Shown: positions 61,689 to 64,000 of the stretch, piece by piece
Numbering within the stretch: position 1 is the first letter of the stretch
Layout of the letters: each line of letters begins with the position of its first letter
Assembly (NCBI GenBank): GCA_947577065.1
Contig: CANPTT010000006.1
Span: 1 to 64,000, forward strand
Direction: 5' to 3'
Length of the DNA stretch: 64,000 bases
Source: an uncultured Pseudoflavonifractor sp.
GTDB taxonomy: Bacteria > Bacillota > Clostridia > Oscillospirales > Oscillospiraceae
Program-made: the position numbers and the translations under genes
The notes under the pieces: model-generated
Told to the model about the DNA's origin: nothing
Database searches by the model: none
Seen by the model: only the letters and a program-made list of their open reading frames with translations

Positions 61689-64000
61689 TTACTTATTGTT
61701 GGCCGCATTGGCTCCGGCGATCCGGCCGAAGACCACGGTGTCCACAGAGGCGTTGCCACCCACGCGGTTGCCGCCGTGGATGCCGCCGCAGACCTCACCC
61801 GCGGCATAGAGGCCGGGGATGATACCACCCTTGGCGGAGACCACCTTAGCATCGGCAGTGATCTCCACGCCGCCCATGGTGTGGTGTGCGGAGGCCACCC
61901 GCTTGCCGGCGAACCAGGGGCCCTCTTCCAGGCGCAGGGTGAACAGGGTCCGGCCCAGCTCATCGGCATAGGCACCGCCCTCCTGGGCCTTGTCATAGTC
62001 GGCATTGTAGCTGTCCACCGCGTTCTTCAGACGGTCAGCGGGCACATCAATGAGGGCGGCCAGCTCCTCCAAGGTGTCGGCCCGGTACATATAGCCGCCC
62101 AGGATCTTACCCTCGGTGTCGGCGGAGTAAGGATCGATACCCTGAGAGTCGTGGATCATCCAGTAGAAAGAACCGGGCTGCTTGATGATGGCGTTGCACA
62201 TCACGTCCCGGCGCTGATCCTCGGCCACAAAACGGTCTCCCTCAGCGTTGACGAAAATCACATCGTTGGAGCTGCGTCCCTTGTAAGGTACGATGCCCTT
62301 GGTGGAGCCGGTGAAGGGGTTGCCCAGGTGGAGCAGCTGGAGCTGGTCCATGTCCACGAAAGAGGCGCCGATCTTCTCGGCCATGAGGATACCGTCACCG
62401 GTGACCGCCTTCAGGTTGGTGGTGCCCACACCGGGTCCCAGGTCCTCCCAGGTGGCGCCCTCGCAGTACTTCTGCCGAAGCTCCACGTTACCCGCAAAGC
62501 CGCCGGTAGCCAGGATGACGCCATTGTTAGCCTTGATGGTGTAGGTGTTGCCGTTGGTATCGGTGGCAGAGACGCCCACCACCTTGTCGCCCTCCATGAT
62601 GAGCTCGGTGGCCTGGGTATTCATCAGGATCTCACACTTGTCCGGGTTCTTAGCCAAGGTGGAGGTATAGGCGTTGATGAAGCTGGAGCCGTTGTCCACA
62701 AAGCACCCGTGGGTCCGCTGATAGAGGGAGCCGGCGCCCTGGGTGATCTTGCTCTCGTCAAACTCCACGCCCAGGCTCTTGACCCAGTTGTAGCCGTCCA
62801 GAGCGTTGCTGCACATGATGTCCACCAGGGACTTGTTGGCCACCTTGTCGCCGGAGTTCCAGGTCTGGAGCGCGAACCAGGCGGGGGAATCGAACAGGCC
62901 CTTGGAGCCCGCCTTCTGCCATGCCTCATAGTCAGCCTTGACATCGGCCATGGCTTTCCTGTGCTCCTCGTTGACAGGCTCTTCGGAGATGGCCGCCTCG
63001 ATGGATGCCTTCACAGCGGCGGACATCTCTACGGAAGACTGAAGGGCCTCATCAGGAGTGTTATAGATGCCGCCGAAGACCAGCAGATTGCCGCCCAGGT
63101 AGGGGGCCTTCTCCAACACGATGACGTTGGCGCCCTCCTGCACAGCAGTGACAGCGGAGGCAAGGCCCGCGCCGCCGCCGCCCACCACCACCACGTCAGC
63201 ACTCTTGGTGATCTGGGTGGGGGGCACAGTCTCCCGGGTGCGGGGGGCCTTCAGGGCAGTCAGGTCGCTGGCGGCCAGGCTCACCGCGTTCTCCACGGCG
63301 CTCAGGATACCCCTGCTGCTGGTAGTGGCGCCGCTGACGGTGTCCACGTCCAGAGACTGATACTTCATGATATCACCCGTCACATTGTCCCAGGCGGTAT
63401 CGAAGATGATGGGTGTCTCGCCCTGGGAGACCAGCTCGATGCCGGTGATGGCATCGGCAGAAGTGGTCACCTTCACACGGATCATACTCACGTTGCCGTA
63501 GGCCTCCCCATCGTAGGTGCCGGGGGTGTAGGTCATGCTGCCGGCAGCCACCGCGCCCTTGGCGGTATTGAGGGCGGCCTTGACAGCCTCCTTGACGCCG
63601 TTGCTGGTATAGGTGGCGCCGGACACACCGTCAATGTCAGCACTGCCCGCGGCGATGATCTGAGCCTGCAAGGTCTCCAGAGCGGCTCCGCCGATGGCAG
63701 GGGTCTCCTCAGCACCCTCCAGGGTGCAGGCGGTGATCTTGCCGCCCACCACGGTGACGGTGGCGGTGACAACGCCGCCGAAGCCGGTAGCGGTACCGGT
63801 GTAGGTCCCGTCCCCACCGGCGGTGGGCAGGGTAATATTACCTATCAGCTTGGCGGTGTTGGGGTCATTCTTGTCCCACTCCACGGAGATACCCAGCAGC
63901 TCGCTGAGATAGCGGAGAGGCACGTAGGTGGCGCCATCATAGGCGAACACCTCAGCGGCATCCCCATTGGACTTGGTGGGGGTGACCACCTGGCCATTGA
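61689..64000 (-). CDS. Exported flavoprotein reductase 2, N-terminus beyond window: stalk domain + two FMN_bind domains + FAD_binding_2
   Basis: TYVPLRYLSELLGISVEWD; DGVSGATYTS and DTVSGATTSS; VVVVGGGGAGLASAVTAVQEGANVIVLEK; HHTMGGVEIT, GGNRVGGNAS. Open at the 64000 end. Confidence 0.88.
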   Translation of the reverse strand, partial: NGQVVTPTKSNGDAAEVFAYDGATYVPLRYLSELLGISVEWDKNDPNTAKLIGNITLPTAGGDGTYTGTATGFGGVVTATVTVVGGKITACTLEGAEETPAIGGAALETLQAQIIAAGSADIDGVSGATYTSNGVKEAVKAALNTAKGAVAAGSMTYTPGTYDGEAYGNVSMIRVKVTTSADAITGIELVSQGETPIIFDTAWDNVTGDIMKYQSLDVDTVSGATTSSRGILSAVENAVSLAASDLTALKAPRTRETVPPTQITKSADVVVVGGGGAGLASAVTAVQEGANVIVLEKAPYLGGNLLVFGGIYNTPDEALQSSVEMSAAVKASIEAAISEEPVNEEHRKAMADVKADYEAWQKAGSKGLFDSPAWFALQTWNSGDKVANKSLVDIMCSNALDGYNWVKSLGVEFDESKITQGAGSLYQRTHGCFVDNGSSFINAYTSTLAKNPDKCEILMNTQATELIMEGDKVVGVSATDTNGNTYTIKANNGVILATGGFAGNVELRQKYCEGATWEDLGPGVGTTNLKAVTGDGILMAEKIGASFVDMDQLQLLHLGNPFTGSTKGIVPYKGRSSNDVIFVNAEGDRFVAEDQRRDVMCNAIIKQPGSFYWMIHDSQGIDPYSADTEGKILGGYMYRADTLEELAALIDVPADRLKNAVDSYNADYDKAQEGGAYADELGRTLFTLRLEEGPWFAGKRVASAHHTMGGVEITADAKVVSAKGGIIPGLYAAGEVCGGIHGGNRVGGNASVDTVVFGRIAGANAANNK

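Overview
The window (about 60% GC by eye) looks like chromosomal DNA of a gut-type Firmicute, probably Oscillospiraceae/Flavonifractor-like; that assignment rests on gene style and order only. Most of it is housekeeping: GH13 glucosidase, dinB, a MurNAc-recycling locus (murR-like / murQ / PTS EIIBC / mupG-like), recQ, trpS, gltX, leuS, rpsU, wecB/tagO-like genes, LCP protein, nadD-yqeK fusion, yhbY, rdgB, rph, ftsY, smc, rnc and acpP. No CRISPR array, tRNA, rRNA, transposase or prophage was recognised. The parts most worth a second look are: (1) three exported FMN/FAD flavoprotein reductases, two of them tandem paralogs whose downstream hairpin and promoter block is also duplicated, so near-identical promoters precede acpP and a LysR gene; (2) a ~600-bp non-coding mosaic at 40955-41558 carrying several strong unrelated hairpins, next to an AT-rich XRE/DUF6809-like pair; (3) a decayed MoxR...transglutaminase operon collapsed by two deletions; (4) trpS/gltX divergent promoters whose -35 hexamers overlap; (5) a cassette of three uncharacterised small ORFs at 20317-21393; (6) an SLH protein with SLH modules sandwiched between duplicated modules. 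All assignments come from reading the supplied translations and sequence; no database search was run.
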